Of a DNA stretch of 64,000 nt, positions 62,940 to 64,000 are shown in pieces. Under the pieces are notes generated by a model. The model saw nothing but the letters and a program-made list of their open reading frames with translations. It searched no databases and was not told where the DNA came from. The DNA comes from Phymatolithon calcareum (lineage: Eukaryota > Rhodophyta > Florideophyceae > Hapalidiales): the NCBI GenBank assembly GCA_977006965.1, contig OZ345364.1, positions 2,046,001-2,110,000 on the forward strand. Direction: 5' to 3'. Position numbers and translations under genes: made by a program. How positions within the stretch are numbered: position 1 is the first letter of the stretch; each line of letters begins with the position of its first letter.

Positions 62940-63239
62940 CCATTTTGAATGATACGATGTTAGGTACTGATTTGGCGAGAGAAGGGTTTGACCGGACCGA
63001 ACGGACCGCAAACGAAAAAAGACAAGTTTCCGGCGCGGGCGCGGGCGCCCGCGCCGGCGCAAGTGGCCGCAGCGATAAAGCTGCACAAAGCGCTCCTTCC
63101 GACGGTAATCCCGCCGGAAATGGCGGACGCGATCGTGAACGCGCACGCCAGGGACTCGGCGAATCGAGAACTTGCCACACTTGAAATGCCAGACCCAAGC
63201 CCGCCGTCGCAAGATTTCGAGAAAATCTTGCGAATTTAA
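62940..63239 (+). other. GC-rich open segment of unknown nature
   Basis: An Ala/Pro/Arg-rich frame with no good ATG context (AAIKLHKALLPTVIPPEMADAI, then NRELATLEMPDPSPPSQDF) overlaps a GC-rich palindromic tract near 63035-63060. Both strands are open, as GC-rich DNA often is. It might be a gag-like or gene fragment; not called as a gene. Confidence 0.25.
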
Positions 63240-63283
63240 GCGGATTTGATACAGGCCGGCTATCATACCGGTCCGGCCCGTTC

Positions 63284-63757
63284 ACCTGTGCGTCACAGAT
63301 AGGAACCAAGAGCTCAGTCAGGAATTTTTCCCCGCTACAGTGCAGGGTTTTTTTTGAACTGGCAAGAGCTGTGATCCGGCCTCCCCGTGGGAGAAGACTA
63401 TCACCTTCTGGTAGTATGGTAGTACATGGTTTCCGCCCTGAGTGGTGTGCCGCAACGCTCAAGGAAGCTGGGAGAGAAGACAGAAGAAGATGAAAGAAGG
63501 CAGCAAGATGACTAGCTACCGTGAGCGTCCTAAATGGTTTCCAACCCGGGGCATCCCTTTGAAGGACGGCGATTGAAGATTGGCTATGTAGCGATATAGA
63601 TGTTAAGCTTCCCCAAGGTCTGCACATTGTGCAGCTTGGGCAGCTGTTGTGACATCAAGTACCACTCGTATCTGTTAAGTCTACTGGAGCCGTAAGGATG
63701 TGGAGTTGTTTACCAGCTCTGATAAATCCCGCAATAAAAGAAAGAAAGAAAGAAAGG
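63284..63757 (+). repeat. SINE-like dispersed repeat, copy 4, full length
   Basis: The most complete copy: CACCTGTGCGT..., GGCAAGAGCTGTG, GAAGACTATCACCTTCTGG, GGTTTCCAACCCGGG, TACTTGATGTCACAACAGCT (complement), CGTAAGGATGTGGAGTTG, then CCCGCAATAAAAGAAAGAAAGAAAG at the 3' end. An AATAAA followed by an (AAAG)n tail is typical of RNA-mediated retroposition. No open frame. Confidence 0.85.
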
Positions 63758-64000
63758 TACTGATTTTTCAAAACACTTGCTTGGTCAGAGACGCCGTAGG
63801 TCCGGATGCAGTGCGTTCAGCAAAGGTGGTCGTCGTAAGAGTAAGGTTATCTTTCAGTATCCTTGAGTGTAGGCTGATGATTGGTATAGTTGCTCGTGTC
63901 TTTCCTAAGAAGAGTCTATTTCTTATGGTCTTTCAAATTTCGTTTCATACCATTCGGAAGCTGCGGCAGTAGACATGCCGTGGTCGCAGTTGGTCGCCGT

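Noticed and set aside
62926-63627. 233-codon minus-strand frame
   Set aside because: It runs through the SINE-like repeat and GC-rich tract; open by composition, no domain.
1-64000. CRISPR array, bacterial operon or prophage
   Set aside because: No regularly spaced direct repeats with unique spacers; spliced genes and eukaryotic families exclude a bacterial context.

Overview
The window is nuclear DNA of a eukaryote. It has widely spaced, mostly intronless genes on both strands and no operons, Shine-Dalgarno sites, rRNA or CRISPR. Three short GT-AG introns (53-76 nt) can be read directly. A PpiC-rhodanese protein with a plastid-type leader points to a photosynthetic eukaryote. Few introns plus long transposon-filled spacers fit a red alga, probably a florideophyte. 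That assignment is inference from gene content and architecture; no organelle or marker gene settles it.

Region 1 (about 2-29.8 kb) holds the conserved cellular genes: a TDY-type MAP kinase (-), two tandem AMBRA1-like WD40 proteins (+), a membrane-anchored O-fucosyltransferase-like protein (-), an elongin-A-domain protein (+), a Pin1-type parvulin (-), a four-helix membrane protein (-), cytosolic phenylalanyl-tRNA synthetase beta (-), a WD40-like protein (+), a membrane-embedded spermidine synthase-like protein (-) divergent from a RING-finger protein with one intron (+), and a PpiC-rhodanese protein (+).

Region 2 (about 30-43.5 kb) is a repeat island. It has two tandem copies of a coiled-coil orphan gene plus at least two decayed relatives, a decayed MULE with SWIM zinc-finger remains and long inverted ends, and a 1.3 kb inverted duplication carrying an orphan 139-residue gene in each arm. 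One arm is interrupted by a very young 2.1 kb LTR retrotransposon. The other arm preserves the empty site, so the 4-bp target duplication (GGTT) can be read directly. A SINE-like repeat with an (AAAG)n tail occurs four times across the window.

Region 3 (about 43.5-51 kb) has no convincing gene. It is rich in perfect hairpins, and in the motif TACAGTA/TACTGTA, which is several-fold over chance across the window and densest at 47.5-49.6 kb. Region 4 (51-64 kb) has a coiled-coil protein gene, a two-gene PIF/Harbinger transposon with intact DDE residues and introns in both genes, a decayed inverted-repeat transposon with piggyBac-like protein traces, and a further SINE-like copy.

The cellular genes do not form a pathway. 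Several belong to signalling and protein turnover (MAPK, Pin1, AMBRA1-like, elongin A, RING), but no functional linkage is implied. The least understood components are the orphan gene pair in the inverted duplication, which shares a promoter palindrome, and the coiled-coil orphan family.
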